A stretch of DNA of 59,375 nucleotides from DAOTWP01 sp034435675 (lineage in GTDB: Bacteria; Chloroflexota; Anaerolineae; Aggregatilineales; Phototrophicaceae). The position numbers and the translations under genes are program-made. The notes under the pieces were generated by a model, which worked only from the letters and a program-made list of their open reading frames with translations, was not told the origin of the DNA and did not search any database. Shown piece after piece: positions 24,774-33,377 of the stretch; position 1 is the first letter of the stretch, and each line of letters begins with the position of its first letter. Where the stretch lies: assembly GCA_034435675.1 (NCBI GenBank), contig DAOTWP010000101.1:1-59375 (forward strand). The letters are read 5' to 3'.

Positions 24774-25265
24774 TTAGCTGAACGGTGAGGTCAGCAGCTC
24801 GACCTGCAACAGCATCATCCCCAGCAGCAGTTTGTCCTTGTGGCGAATGGGATAGGTCTGTAGGGGTTCGAGCTTCTCGCCGTTCAGTCGCGTGCCGTTG
24901 GCGCTCCGCAAATCCACCACCACTACACGATCATTATCCAGCTTGAGCTGCAAGTGTTTGCGCGAAACACCAAGCTCCTCGGCATCAAAGGGCGTCAGGT
25001 CAATATCAGGAAACGTATTCGATTCAGGATGGGCGCGACCAATGGTGATATCGGACGAAAGATCAAAAACCAGTTGAAGCTGAATATGCATAATCCAGAG
25101 GGCAATCCGCCAGGGACGCGGCATACCCATATCCAGCGGTTTAATTTTGGGATCCGCTAGACCCGTGTTTTCGTTCTGATCCTGCGTGAGAATACGAGTG
25201 CTTCCAAAAACCACCGCCATCACCCCTTCGCTACTGCTTTGCCTAGCTGCGCGTTTGCGCGCCAT
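24774..25265 (-). CDS. FHA-domain protein
   Basis: 163 residues. A basic, poorly conserved N-terminal third is followed by a forkhead-associated domain (about 68-160) with the key phosphothreonine-binding signatures 'ITIGRAHPE', 'LGVSRKHLQLKL' and 'VDLRSANGTRLNGEKL'. It would bind phosphothreonine on a partner, such as a Ser/Thr-kinase substrate, in the cytoplasm. No kinase or phosphatase gene is next to it. It is divergent from the large sensor/regulator gene. A hydrophobic patch 'WRIALWIMHIQLQLVF' just before the FHA strands is probably the first beta strands rather than a membrane segment. Confidence 0.88.
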   Translation of the reverse strand: MARKRAARQSSSEGVMAVVFGSTRILTQDQNENTGLADPKIKPLDMGMPRPWRIALWIMHIQLQLVFDLSSDITIGRAHPESNTFPDIDLTPFDAEELGVSRKHLQLKLDNDRVVVVDLRSANGTRLNGEKLEPLQTYPIRHKDKLLLGMMLLQVELLTSPFS

Positions 25266-25308
25266 CAGGCGTTATCGTACCATGATCACGCACAATTACG
25301 CAGCATTG

Positions 25309-25317
25309 ATTATAGCA
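25309..25317 (-). promoter_or_regulatory. Extended -10 promoter for the FHA gene
   Basis: On the minus strand TGC-TATAAT reads from 25317 to 25309, identical to the MurA-like operon promoter. It stands about 44 bases upstream of the ATG. No -35 box was seen. Confidence 0.55.
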
Positions 25318-25401
25318 AAATCCGTGACCTTTTCACGAATTTTTCACACCCCCCGCCCGATCCGCCAGGACTGCCAGGATACAGGACGCCGTGGGTTGCG
25401 T

Positions 25402-25407
25402 TATAAT
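25402..25407 (+). promoter_or_regulatory. -10 box for the sensor/regulator gene
   Basis: A consensus TATAAT, 55 bases before the ATG at 25463. There is no extended TG and no recognisable -35 box. Confidence 0.4.
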
Positions 25408-25462
25408 CAGAGGAGTCATGGTGTTGATGAAGCCGTATTGGATGACAGGGTAACAGGATCAC

Positions 25463-28400
25463 ATGTTAACTCAACCCACTGAAATGCTATTGATGAGCGC
25501 AAATGAGGTGAAGAAGATCATTTCGCTCACTGCCGACGCCTATCATATCCATACCGTTGATGATCTCGGCGTTGCTATGCAGAAGCTGCGCGACACCGCG
25601 TATGATCTCATTATCCTGGATGACGAGCTATTCAGCAATGACATTGCCAGTGTCGTGCAGGAAATCAAACGGCGTGTTCCGCTGGTTCCGGTGCTCGTCT
25701 TGTCCAACAACGCAGATGGCATGTACCGTACCGACCTGATGGAAGCCGGTGCCGATGATTTCCTGACCTATGGACTGCCGCCGGAAGAACTGCGCCGCCG
25801 TCTGCGCTTGATCCTGCGCCAGCGCCGCCAGAACAAGGCATTGGCACGGCGCAATCAAAGCCTCCAGGCGATTAACCAGTTGTCGCGCCGCCTGCACAGC
25901 GCCACGCATCCGCAGAACCTGATTACCGAAACTATTAATCTGGCATCCACCACGTTCAAATTGTACGGCGTTGCCATCGTGCTTAGTGAAGGGGACAGCC
26001 TGCGCATTTATGCGGGCAGCGAAGACAGCCCCAAAAACGCGCCCGTCTACGAAAGCAATCTTCAGGTTCACCAGTATGACCCTTTTCTGCGGGTGTTCCG
26101 CAGCGGCATTGTCCAGATTTTTCAGGACATCAACATTGATCCGTACTACACACCGATTCCTGTGCTGCCCAAAGCAAAATCGGCAATTGCAGTCCCCTTA
26201 AGCTATCAGGACTACACCATTGGCGTACTCGGCGTATTTGGCACACAGGATGATCCGCTCGATCATGATGATCTGGTGATCTACGAGCTGTTCGCCGCAC
26301 AGTTCACCGTTGCGCTTCAGAATGTACGTCATTACCACAATCAGGCGATTAACGTACAGTCCAGTCGCCATCTGCTGCGCGCCATGCAGCGCTTTATCAA
26401 GCTGCAAAGTTTTGACGAAATTGCCGAGGCGCTGCGTGAAATGGTCGAAGAAATCCCCAATGTCGGGCAGGCAATGGTCTGGCTCTACACTAACCCCTTT
26501 GGTGACCAGCAGGAGATGCCCGTCGTCAACGCGCGCGAACATGTTGCACAGGTTTTTGAGCAGCTCTATGTGGAAGGCTGGATTGCCCAGCTTGTCAACC
26601 ACTTTAATGAAGGCTTAAAGCCCATCACCCTGCTGCTGGGGCGCGGACCCAACGACCCCCTCAGCCCCTTGTTCCGCACACTGCGCGCACAGCAGTTGAT
26701 GATGCTGCCTATCACTGACTCCGCCCGCCTGACCGGGTGCGTGATCGCCAGCACCGCAGACAGCCGCCGCTTTGGTATTGAAGAAGCGAACCTGATGGAA
26801 AGCCTTGCCAGAGCCGCCGGGCAAGCACTGGAACGTATGACGCTGATTGCCGAAACAAAAGAGAAAAGCGGGCGGCTGGAAGCTATTCTGCGCAGTATCT
26901 TTGAAGGCATTTTCTTCGTTGATGAAGAGAATCTTGTCGCCTTCTGTAACCCACAGTTGACTGAGCTAACTGGCATTCAGCCCAATGACATCCTCAATTT
27001 GCAGCCACATGCTTTATTTGACCAGCTCGCACGCCGCGCAGAAGACAGTGAACGTGTGCGAGCGCAGCTTCAGGAAGCGATTGACTTCATCACCGGGCAC
27101 GATGCGCGTGCAGAGGATTACCCCATTGTGGAAATGACTCTGTCCAACCCGCGCCGGCAATTGCATGTAGAATTTGTCAGCATCGGTGATCTGGGCGAAC
27201 GCAACGTGACCTGGGCAGGGATTGTCTATGATGACGCACGTTTTAAGAGTGCGCCCAGCACGCAGTCTTACTTGATGGACATCATGCGTGATCGCATCCG
27301 CGTGCCATTTACGCAGGCGCGCAGCATGATTACCACGCTGACCGAGCAGCACAGCCAATATACTAACCGCGAACGAGACCGCATGCTGCGCCAGATTGAC
27401 ACCTCAATGAACGATCTGGGCGAGCTGTGGGACAACCTGCTGGAAGTCTACAACCTTGACGCCAATAACGTTATCATGAACGTCGAAGAAACGGATCTGC
27501 GCGAAGCTGTCCAGCGCATGCCGACCATCCGCGCAATTAGCGATTATCGCGCGCAGATCAACCTCAGTGTGCCCGACAGACTCGCGACGGTCATGACTGA
27601 TGAACTGCGCATTCGGCAGGCACTGGTGCGCCTGCTGCAATATGCCCTTAAGTCCTCTGCGCAGGGTGATAAGGTCGGGCTGATGCTCAGTAATCGCGGT
27701 AACGAGGTTCAGATTAGTATTCAGTACCGGGCACCGGGAATGCCCACAGAGCAGCTTGAGCAGTTCTTTGAACCGTATTTCCACAACCGCAGTGGCGCCA
27801 TTGATGATGATGCCGGATTGGGGTTGTACCTCGCCAGCGAACTCGTGCGCCGCAGCGGTGGGCGCATTTGGGCGGAACCGCTGGCATCGCAGGGGTTGTC
27901 CATGAACATCGCGCTGCCGGTGCTGCATCCTGCCAGTGAAGATCTAAGCGCAGTTATAGAGGATGATTTGGAGGCTGCGCAGTTTGCGCCGGAACTACCG
28001 GATCGCGGGATGAACCGTGTGCCCACACGCACACTGCAAACGATCATGCTGGTCAAGGGAGAGTCGTCTCTTGCTGCTTCACTGCCACCCAAATTAAGAT
28101 CGCAGAACTTCAACCTGCTTGAATCGGACAGTGGAGACGATGCGCTGCACACGCTGGAGATGACCCGCATTGATCTGGTGCTGCTTGACGCCGAAATGCG
28201 CGACCCAGACAGCCTTAGTCTTGTCAAAAGCATTCGCGAACGCAGCGAAGTGCCGATTATTATGCTCACCGACCATCCATCCGAATCGCAGCAGGTGCGC
28301 GGGTTGAATCTTGGAGCGGATGATTATCTCGCTAAGCCTGTCAGCGATGCGGAATTGATGGCGCGGATTAACACGATCTTTCACCGGCAGCGTATTGCCG

Positions 28401-28714
28401 AGCGCACACGCCAACCGCTGGATCTGGGTGATCTGTATATTGACTTCGCCCGCCGCGAAGTTTACCTGCACAACAAACCCGTCAGCCTGACGCGCATCGA
28501 ATATGAACTGCTCGGTGCGCTGGCAACCAATATGGGACAAGTGCTGACGCATAAACAACTCCTTCAGAAAGTCTGGGGACCTGAATATCAGGGCGAGACA
28601 CAGTATCTATGGGTGAGTGTCAGCCGTCTTCGCAAGAAACTTGAGCCAACGCCCGACAGTCCGCGTTACATTCACACGCAATCCGGCATTGGCTACATGT
28701 TCCGCAAAACATAG
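25463..28714 (+). CDS. Receiver-GAF-GAF-PAS-pseudokinase-receiver-OmpR DNA-binding fusion
   Basis: 1083 residues, cytoplasmic. In order: receiver 1 (about 1-115, Asp53 in 'LIILDDE', but the switch Lys is replaced by Tyr in 'FLTYGLP'); two GAF domains (about 140-290 and 300-465); PAS (about 467-600); HisKA/HATPase region (about 602-830); receiver 2 (about 855-970, Asp909 and Lys958 kept, beta-1 acid pair lost in 'IMLVKGES'); OmpR winged helix (about 985-1083, 'GQVLTHKQLLQKVWG', 'VSRLRKKL', 'GIGYMF'). The HisKA motif reads 'MRDRIRVPF' where 'SHELRTP' is expected, so the phosphoacceptor His is gone. The N-box Asn ('LLQYALK') and D-box Asp ('IQYRAPGM') are also missing. It probably senses ligands and acts directly on DNA without normal autophosphorylation. 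Confidence 0.88.
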   Translation: MLTQPTEMLLMSANEVKKIISLTADAYHIHTVDDLGVAMQKLRDTAYDLIILDDELFSNDIASVVQEIKRRVPLVPVLVLSNNADGMYRTDLMEAGADDFLTYGLPPEELRRRLRLILRQRRQNKALARRNQSLQAINQLSRRLHSATHPQNLITETINLASTTFKLYGVAIVLSEGDSLRIYAGSEDSPKNAPVYESNLQVHQYDPFLRVFRSGIVQIFQDINIDPYYTPIPVLPKAKSAIAVPLSYQDYTIGVLGVFGTQDDPLDHDDLVIYELFAAQFTVALQNVRHYHNQAINVQSSRHLLRAMQRFIKLQSFDEIAEALREMVEEIPNVGQAMVWLYTNPFGDQQEMPVVNAREHVAQVFEQLYVEGWIAQLVNHFNEGLKPITLLLGRGPNDPLSPLFRTLRAQQLMMLPITDSARLTGCVIASTADSRRFGIEEANLMESLARAAGQALERMTLIAETKEKSGRLEAILRSIFEGIFFVDEENLVAFCNPQLTELTGIQPNDILNLQPHALFDQLARRAEDSERVRAQLQEAIDFITGHDARAEDYPIVEMTLSNPRRQLHVEFVSIGDLGERNVTWAGIVYDDARFKSAPSTQSYLMDIMRDRIRVPFTQARSMITTLTEQHSQYTNRERDRMLRQIDTSMNDLGELWDNLLEVYNLDANNVIMNVEETDLREAVQRMPTIRAISDYRAQINLSVPDRLATVMTDELRIRQALVRLLQYALKSSAQGDKVGLMLSNRGNEVQISIQYRAPGMPTEQLEQFFEPYFHNRSGAIDDDAGLGLYLASELVRRSGGRIWAEPLASQGLSMNIALPVLHPASEDLSAVIEDDLEAAQFAPELPDRGMNRVPTRTLQTIMLVKGESSLAASLPPKLRSQNFNLLESDSGDDALHTLEMTRIDLVLLDAEMRDPDSLSLVKSIRERSEVPIIMLTDHPSESQQVRGLNLGADDYLAKPVSDAELMARINTIFHRQRIAERTRQPLDLGDLYIDFARREVYLHNKPVSLTRIEYELLGALATNMGQVLTHKQLLQKVWGPEYQGETQYLWVSVSRLRKKLEPTPDSPRYIHTQSGIGYMFRKT

Positions 28715-28729
28715 CCGGCAGCGCCACCG

Positions 28730-28752
28730 GCGGCAGCCCAAAAGACTGCCGC
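28730..28752 (+). terminator. Hairpin after the sensor/regulator gene
   Basis: GCGGCAG / CTGCCGC with a 9-base loop, 15 bases after the stop, followed by TGTTACCTCATTTCC. It is moderately like an intrinsic terminator. The rest of the spacer to 28932 shows no promoter I would defend. Confidence 0.45.
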
Positions 28753-28932
28753 TGTTACCTCATTTCCGTTCACAGGCAGTGGGCTGTGCCAGCAGTCTGG
28801 CTCAACCCAATTCAAAGTATTTATCTGCCTTGCACAAAGTTTTATGCGCATGAAAGGATTCTCCGCTATTGTTAGCAAGGTTAACTTCCAGCAAATACAC
28901 CGCTGTTCGGTGGTGAGAAGGCGGAAAGATTC

Positions 28933-29706
28933 ATGAAAGTAGCGATCTTAGCAGGGGGAGTGGGCGCACGGTTGGAGGATGATCCGACGCCGAAACCAAA
29001 GCCGATGATTGAAATTGGCGGACGCCCGATCTTATGGCATATCATGATGCTATATGCCCATTATGGTTATAATGACTTCATTATTGCTTTGGGCTACAAA
29101 GGTGAACTGATCAAGAAATACATCGTTGACTACGCCTCCCTCAGCAGCAATCTCAGTGTAAGCCTCAAGACTGGCGAATATCAAATCCTCGGCGGTGAGC
29201 GCCCCAACTGGCAGGTTGATCTCATTGATACGGGCATCCCTACAGCGACAGGGGGTCGTATTTCACGCCTGCGTCCATACCTCAGCGACGGCACATTTGT
29301 CCTTACGCTTGGTGACGCTGTATCCGATATTGACGTTAACCGCCTGCTGGACTTTCATCACCGCCATGGCAAACTCGCGACAATGGTCGCTGTGCGTCCT
29401 ACCGCCCGTTTTGGGCACCTCAAGTTCGATGGTGACCGGATTATCAGCTTTGCAGAAAAACCACAAACTGCGGAAGGCTGGCTGAACGGCGCAATATTTG
29501 TGCTGGAACCAGGCATTTTTGAGTATATTGAAGGAGATGATACGCAGTGGGAACGCGAACCCCTTCAGCGCCTCGCTGCGGATGGGCATCTGATGGCGTA
29601 TGCACACGAAGGGTTTTGGCTGGCAGTGGACACCCTGCGTGACAAGCGCACACTGGACAGCCTTTGGGAATCAACCAAAGCACCGTGGAAACTGTGGAAG
29701 GATTAA
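28933..29706 (+). CDS. rfbF: Glucose-1-phosphate cytidylyltransferase
   Basis: 257 residues. Makes CDP-glucose from CTP and glucose 1-phosphate, the entry step to CDP-linked deoxy and branched sugars. The nucleotidyltransferase signature is 'ILAGGVGARL...PKPKPMIEIGGRPILWHIM'. The block 'YGYNDFIIALGYKGELIKKYI' and the later 'LTLGDAVSDID', 'FAEKPQTAEGWLNGAIFVLEPG' and 'EGFWLAVDTLRDK' are characteristic of RfbF rather than RfbA or GalU. First gene of a cluster: the SDR gene follows after 6 bases and the C-methyltransferase 1 base after that. CDP-glucose 4,6-dehydratase itself is not seen, so the precise sugar is open. Confidence 0.9.
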   Translation: MKVAILAGGVGARLEDDPTPKPKPMIEIGGRPILWHIMMLYAHYGYNDFIIALGYKGELIKKYIVDYASLSSNLSVSLKTGEYQILGGERPNWQVDLIDTGIPTATGGRISRLRPYLSDGTFVLTLGDAVSDIDVNRLLDFHHRHGKLATMVAVRPTARFGHLKFDGDRIISFAEKPQTAEGWLNGAIFVLEPGIFEYIEGDDTQWEREPLQRLAADGHLMAYAHEGFWLAVDTLRDKRTLDSLWESTKAPWKLWKD

Positions 29707-29712
29707 CACATC

Positions 29713-30750
29713 ATGCGCGTACTGGTAACAGGACATAAAGGCTATATCGGCACAGTGCTCGTGCCTATGCTGCTGGATAAAGGCTACGAGGTGGTTGGCT
29801 TGGACAGTGACCTGTTTGAAGCCTGTACCTTCGGTGACGGCATGCGGCAAATTCCGGAGATTCACAAAGACATCCGCGATGTTGAACAGGCAGATGTAGA
29901 GGGCTTTGATGCCGTGCTGCATCTCGCCGGGCTGTCCAACGACCCGCTGGGTGACCTGAATCCGGATTTGACCTTCGAGATTAATCATCGGGCGTCCGTC
30001 CGGCTGGCACAGCTTGCCAAACAGGTGGGGGTCAAACGCTTCGTGTTTTCGTCATCATGCAGCAACTACGGCGCGGCAGGAGAAGCTCCAGTTACGGAAG
30101 AGTCGCCGCTGAATCCGGTCACACCCTACGGCGTCTCCAAGGTGTATGTCGAGCGCGATGTCGCCCCACTGGCAGATGACAATTTCAGCCCGACATTTCT
30201 GCGTAATGCCACCGCCTATGGTGTGTCGCCGCGCCTGCGCTTTGATCTGGTGCTGAATAACCTTGTGGCGCACGCCTTCACGACGGGCAAGGTGTTCATC
30301 AAGAGCGATGGCACTCCATGGCGCCCGATTGTCCACATTGAGGATATTTCACGCGCCTTCATCGCAGTGCTGGAAGCCCCCCGCGAAAACGTCTTCAATC
30401 AGGTGTTCAATGTCTCCCGTAACGAAGACAACTACCGTATCCGCGAGATTGCCGACATCGTTAAAGAAACCGTTCCTGGCAGCGTGATAGAATACGATCC
30501 CGACGGCGGACCCGATAAGCGCACCTACCGCGTGGACAGCAGCAAGATTCATACAATGCTGCCGAACTTCCAGCCGCAGTGGAATGCGCGCAAGGGCGCT
30601 CAGGAACTCTATGAAGCGTACCAACGTGTCGGCGTCACGCTGGAAGAATTTGAAGGCGAACGCTACCGCCGTATTACCCATATCCGTAAACTGCTGGCAG
30701 ACAAACATCTGGATGAGTCGCTGCGCTGGACAGAGCTGGCACAAGGCTAA
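29713..30750 (+). CDS. NAD-dependent epimerase/dehydratase (extended SDR)
   Basis: 345 residues. The NAD-binding motif is 'TGHKGYIG' (6-13), with Asp31 after the second strand pointing to NAD. The active site has the Ser motif 'FSSSCSNYG' (about 112-120) and Tyr139-x3-Lys143 in 'TPYGVSK'. Further family blocks are 'LRNATAYGVSPRLRFD', 'RPIVHIEDISRAF' and 'FNVSRNEDNYRIREIADIV'. It should epimerise, dehydrate or reduce an NDP-sugar made from the rfbF product. Six bases after rfbF and one base before the next ATG, so it is translationally linked to both. The exact reaction cannot be assigned from sequence. Confidence 0.88.
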   Translation: MRVLVTGHKGYIGTVLVPMLLDKGYEVVGLDSDLFEACTFGDGMRQIPEIHKDIRDVEQADVEGFDAVLHLAGLSNDPLGDLNPDLTFEINHRASVRLAQLAKQVGVKRFVFSSSCSNYGAAGEAPVTEESPLNPVTPYGVSKVYVERDVAPLADDNFSPTFLRNATAYGVSPRLRFDLVLNNLVAHAFTTGKVFIKSDGTPWRPIVHIEDISRAFIAVLEAPRENVFNQVFNVSRNEDNYRIREIADIVKETVPGSVIEYDPDGGPDKRTYRVDSSKIHTMLPNFQPQWNARKGAQELYEAYQRVGVTLEEFEGERYRRITHIRKLLADKHLDESLRWTELAQG

Positions 30751-30751
30751 C

Positions 30752-32020
30752 ATGATGAACAGACCTCAGATTCAACAGGTGAAACTCAATTCCGGTGTCA
30801 AACCCGTGTGCCGTTCCTGTGGCAGCGAGCATCTGGAAACCATAATTGATTTTGGTTACACCGCGCTGGCGGATCGCCTGATGACCGAAGCACAGCTTGC
30901 CGAGCCGGAACCGATTGCCAGTCTCCGGCTGGTCTTTTGCCCCAAGTGTTCACTGGTGCAGATTGACGAAAGCGTTAACCCCAATATCCTGTTCGGTGGC
31001 GATTACCCCTATTTTTCGTCGGTGTCACCGCGCCTGTTGCAGCATTTTGGCGACAGCGCACGCAATATCATCCAGATGCGCGGGCTGAATGCGGACAGTC
31101 TTGTTGTCGAAGCCGCCAGTAACGATGGCTACATGCTCAAGGTCTTTATGGATGCGGGCATCCCCGTGCTGGGCATTGACCCGGCAAAGGACCCGGTAGC
31201 GGCAGCGCGCGAAAAAGGTGTGCGCACGATTCACGACTTCTTTGGCAGTGAGCTTGCCCGCAGGCTGCGCCATGAAGAAGGGTTCGCTGCGGATGTCTTT
31301 TTGGGCAATAACGTGCTGGCACATGTACCTGACCTGAACGGCTTTGTCGTGGGCATCAAAACGATGCTGAAGGATGATGGCATTGCCGTTATCGAGTGCC
31401 CCTATGTTGTTGATCTGGTGGATCATGGGGAATTTGACACCATCTATCACCAACATCTCTGTTATTTCTCGGTGACTGCACTGGACAAGCTGTTCCGCAG
31501 TCATGGGCTGTACCTGAACAACGTTCAGCGCATCGCCATTCACGGCGGCTCACTGCGCCTCTATGTCGAAAAACAGGAACAGGTCAGCGACGTTGTGAAA
31601 GAGCTGCTTGCCGAAGAAACCGCGCGCAAGGTGGATCAGATTGATTACTACCGGGACTTTGCGGAACGCGTTCATGCCATCAAGCACGATCTGCTGGCAA
31701 TTCTTGACGATCTCAAGCATCAGGGCAAACGTATTGTCGGCTATGGCGCGGCAGCAAAAGCCACTACACTCCTGGCATACTTTGGCATTGGCAGCAACTA
31801 CCTCGACTGGATTGCCGATTTGAACCCTTACAAACAGGGGCGCTTTTTCACTGGCAACCATCTGCCGATTGTCCCCCCCGCAAGGCTGCTGGAAGAACAG
31901 CCCGATTATGTGCTGATTCTGGCGTGGAATTTTGCCGAGGAGATCATGCGGCAGCAGGCAGACTATGCCGCGCGCGGGGGCAAGTTTATCATCCCGATTC
32001 CCCAGCCAAAGATTGTGTAG
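30752..32020 (+). CDS. NDP-sugar C-methyltransferase (TylC3-like)
   Basis: 422 residues from the ATG at 30752 (the frame extends further upstream inside the SDR gene and is not used). Three parts are visible: an N-terminal zinc-binding segment with 'CRSCG' and 'CPKCSLVQ'; a SAM methyltransferase core with 'VVEAASNDGYMLK' and 'NVLAHVPDLNGFV'; and the C-terminal domain of sugar C-methyltransferases with 'IVGYGAAAKATTLLAYF' and 'LILAWNFAEEI'. Family members put a methyl on C3 of a keto-deoxy NDP-sugar, giving branched sugars. With rfbF and the SDR, this suggests a CDP-linked branched sugar. Confidence 0.88.
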   Translation: MMNRPQIQQVKLNSGVKPVCRSCGSEHLETIIDFGYTALADRLMTEAQLAEPEPIASLRLVFCPKCSLVQIDESVNPNILFGGDYPYFSSVSPRLLQHFGDSARNIIQMRGLNADSLVVEAASNDGYMLKVFMDAGIPVLGIDPAKDPVAAAREKGVRTIHDFFGSELARRLRHEEGFAADVFLGNNVLAHVPDLNGFVVGIKTMLKDDGIAVIECPYVVDLVDHGEFDTIYHQHLCYFSVTALDKLFRSHGLYLNNVQRIAIHGGSLRLYVEKQEQVSDVVKELLAEETARKVDQIDYYRDFAERVHAIKHDLLAILDDLKHQGKRIVGYGAAAKATTLLAYFGIGSNYLDWIADLNPYKQGRFFTGNHLPIVPPARLLEEQPDYVLILAWNFAEEIMRQQADYAARGGKFIIPIPQPKIV

Positions 32021-32043
32021 CTCGCAGGGAACAGACTGTCTCT

Positions 32044-32070
32044 AAGGGGCACACCATCGGGCGTGCCCTT
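32044..32070 (+). terminator. Hairpin after the C-methyltransferase
   Basis: AAGGGGCAC pairs with GTGCCCTT (one bulged G), 10-base loop, then GTCATTT. It lies 24 bases after the stop and is probably partial, since the next gene has the same orientation. Confidence 0.45.
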
Positions 32071-32106
32071 GTCATTTATGCAGCGATAATGCGGGGTAAC
32101 CACGCT

Positions 32107-33297
32107 ATGAAACCAGCACAACACACCTGTCCCAACTGTGGGACGCACAGCATGCAGATTTTTTACGAGGTGCATCAGGTACCGGTCCACAGTGTGCTGC
32201 TGCTGGACACGCGCGACGAAGCCGTCAATTTCCGGCGCGGCGATATTGCGCTGGGCTACTGTGAACACTGCGGATTCATCAGCAACCTGAGCTTTGATGC
32301 CAGTCTGCACGAATATGACTCGGATCGCTACGAGGCGACACAGGCATATTCCCCCACGTTCAACAAGTTCAACAAGGCACTGGCGGAAACGCTGATTAAG
32401 CGCTATGACCTGCACGGCAGGGATGTCATCGAAATTGGCTGCGGGCAAGGCGAATTCCTGATTATGCTGTGCGAGCTGGGGCAGAACCGGGGCATCGGGT
32501 TTGACCCGGCGTATGTCGCGGCACGCGCCCTGCCCACCAACGCCAAAGACATACGGTTTATTGCCGATTTCTATGGCGAACAGTACACCAGCTATCATGG
32601 TGACTTCGTCTGCTGCAAGATGACGCTGGAACATATCGACCAGACGGCGCAGTTTGTACAGACCGTGCGCCGTTCAATCGGAGAACGCCCGGATACGATG
32701 GTGTTCTTCCAGATTCCCAACGCCAGCTATGTACTGCGCGAGGTCGCCTTCTGGGACATCTACTACGAACACTGCTCCTATTTCAGCAAATCCTCACTGG
32801 CGTATCTGTTCCGCCATGCAGGCTTCGATGTACTGGACATGTACACCGATTATGATGACCAGTATCTGATGATCGAAGCGAAACCGGCATCACAGGCGCT
32901 GGGCAGTATGCAGGCTGACCCAGCAGCGCTGCTGGCAGAAGTTCGCGCAGACCTGGATTACTTTATGCAGCAGTGCCCCGGCAAGATTGCCGCCTGGAAA
33001 CGCGAAATCGCCGACATCAAGGCGGAAGGCAAACGCGCAGTGATCTGGGGCGGGGGCAGCAAAGGGGTAGCATTCCTCACCACGCTGGGTATTCGTGATG
33101 AAATCCCCTATGCGGTGGACATCAACCCAAATAAGCATGGCATGTTTATGGCAGGAACGGGGCAGGAGATTGTTTCGCCGGAGTTCCTCAAAGACTATCA
33201 GCCGCAGATGGTTATTGTCATGAATCCAATTTACTGCGACGAGATTCAGCACGATCTGGACCGGCTGGGTATAAAGGCGGATTTACTCCCGGTTTAG
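32107..33297 (+). CDS. SAM methyltransferase, zinc-type N terminus
   Basis: 396 residues. The N terminus has a zinc ribbon pair, 'CPNCG' and 'CEHCG'. The SAM core shows 'DVIEIGCGQGEFL' (motif I), 'KMTLEHIDQ' and 'FFQIPNASYVLRE'. The C-terminal domain has 'AVIWGGGSKGVAFLTTLGI', matching the sugar C-methyltransferase architecture though clearly diverged from the gene before it. I chose the ATG at 32107; the frame is open to 31924 but overlaps the previous gene. The next gene (33378) is a closer paralogue. The acceptor is probably a nucleotide sugar or a glycan end, by context only. Confidence 0.82.
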   Translation: MKPAQHTCPNCGTHSMQIFYEVHQVPVHSVLLLDTRDEAVNFRRGDIALGYCEHCGFISNLSFDASLHEYDSDRYEATQAYSPTFNKFNKALAETLIKRYDLHGRDVIEIGCGQGEFLIMLCELGQNRGIGFDPAYVAARALPTNAKDIRFIADFYGEQYTSYHGDFVCCKMTLEHIDQTAQFVQTVRRSIGERPDTMVFFQIPNASYVLREVAFWDIYYEHCSYFSKSSLAYLFRHAGFDVLDMYTDYDDQYLMIEAKPASQALGSMQADPAALLAEVRADLDYFMQQCPGKIAAWKREIADIKAEGKRAVIWGGGSKGVAFLTTLGIRDEIPYAVDINPNKHGMFMAGTGQEIVSPEFLKDYQPQMVIVMNPIYCDEIQHDLDRLGIKADLLPV

Positions 33298-33306
33298 TCA
33301 AGGCAC

Positions 33307-33334
33307 GCGGCAGGGGCACCAGACCTCCTGCCGC
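33307..33334 (+). terminator. Hairpin between the paired methyltransferases
   Basis: A perfect 8-bp stem, GCGGCAGG / CCTGCCGC, with a 12-base loop, extended by AAGGC / GCCTT across a small bulge. The tail is C/T-rich. Confidence 0.5.
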
Positions 33335-33377
33335 CTTGTCCGTCCTTCTCCCCTCAGACCAGCTAAAGTGAGACTCT

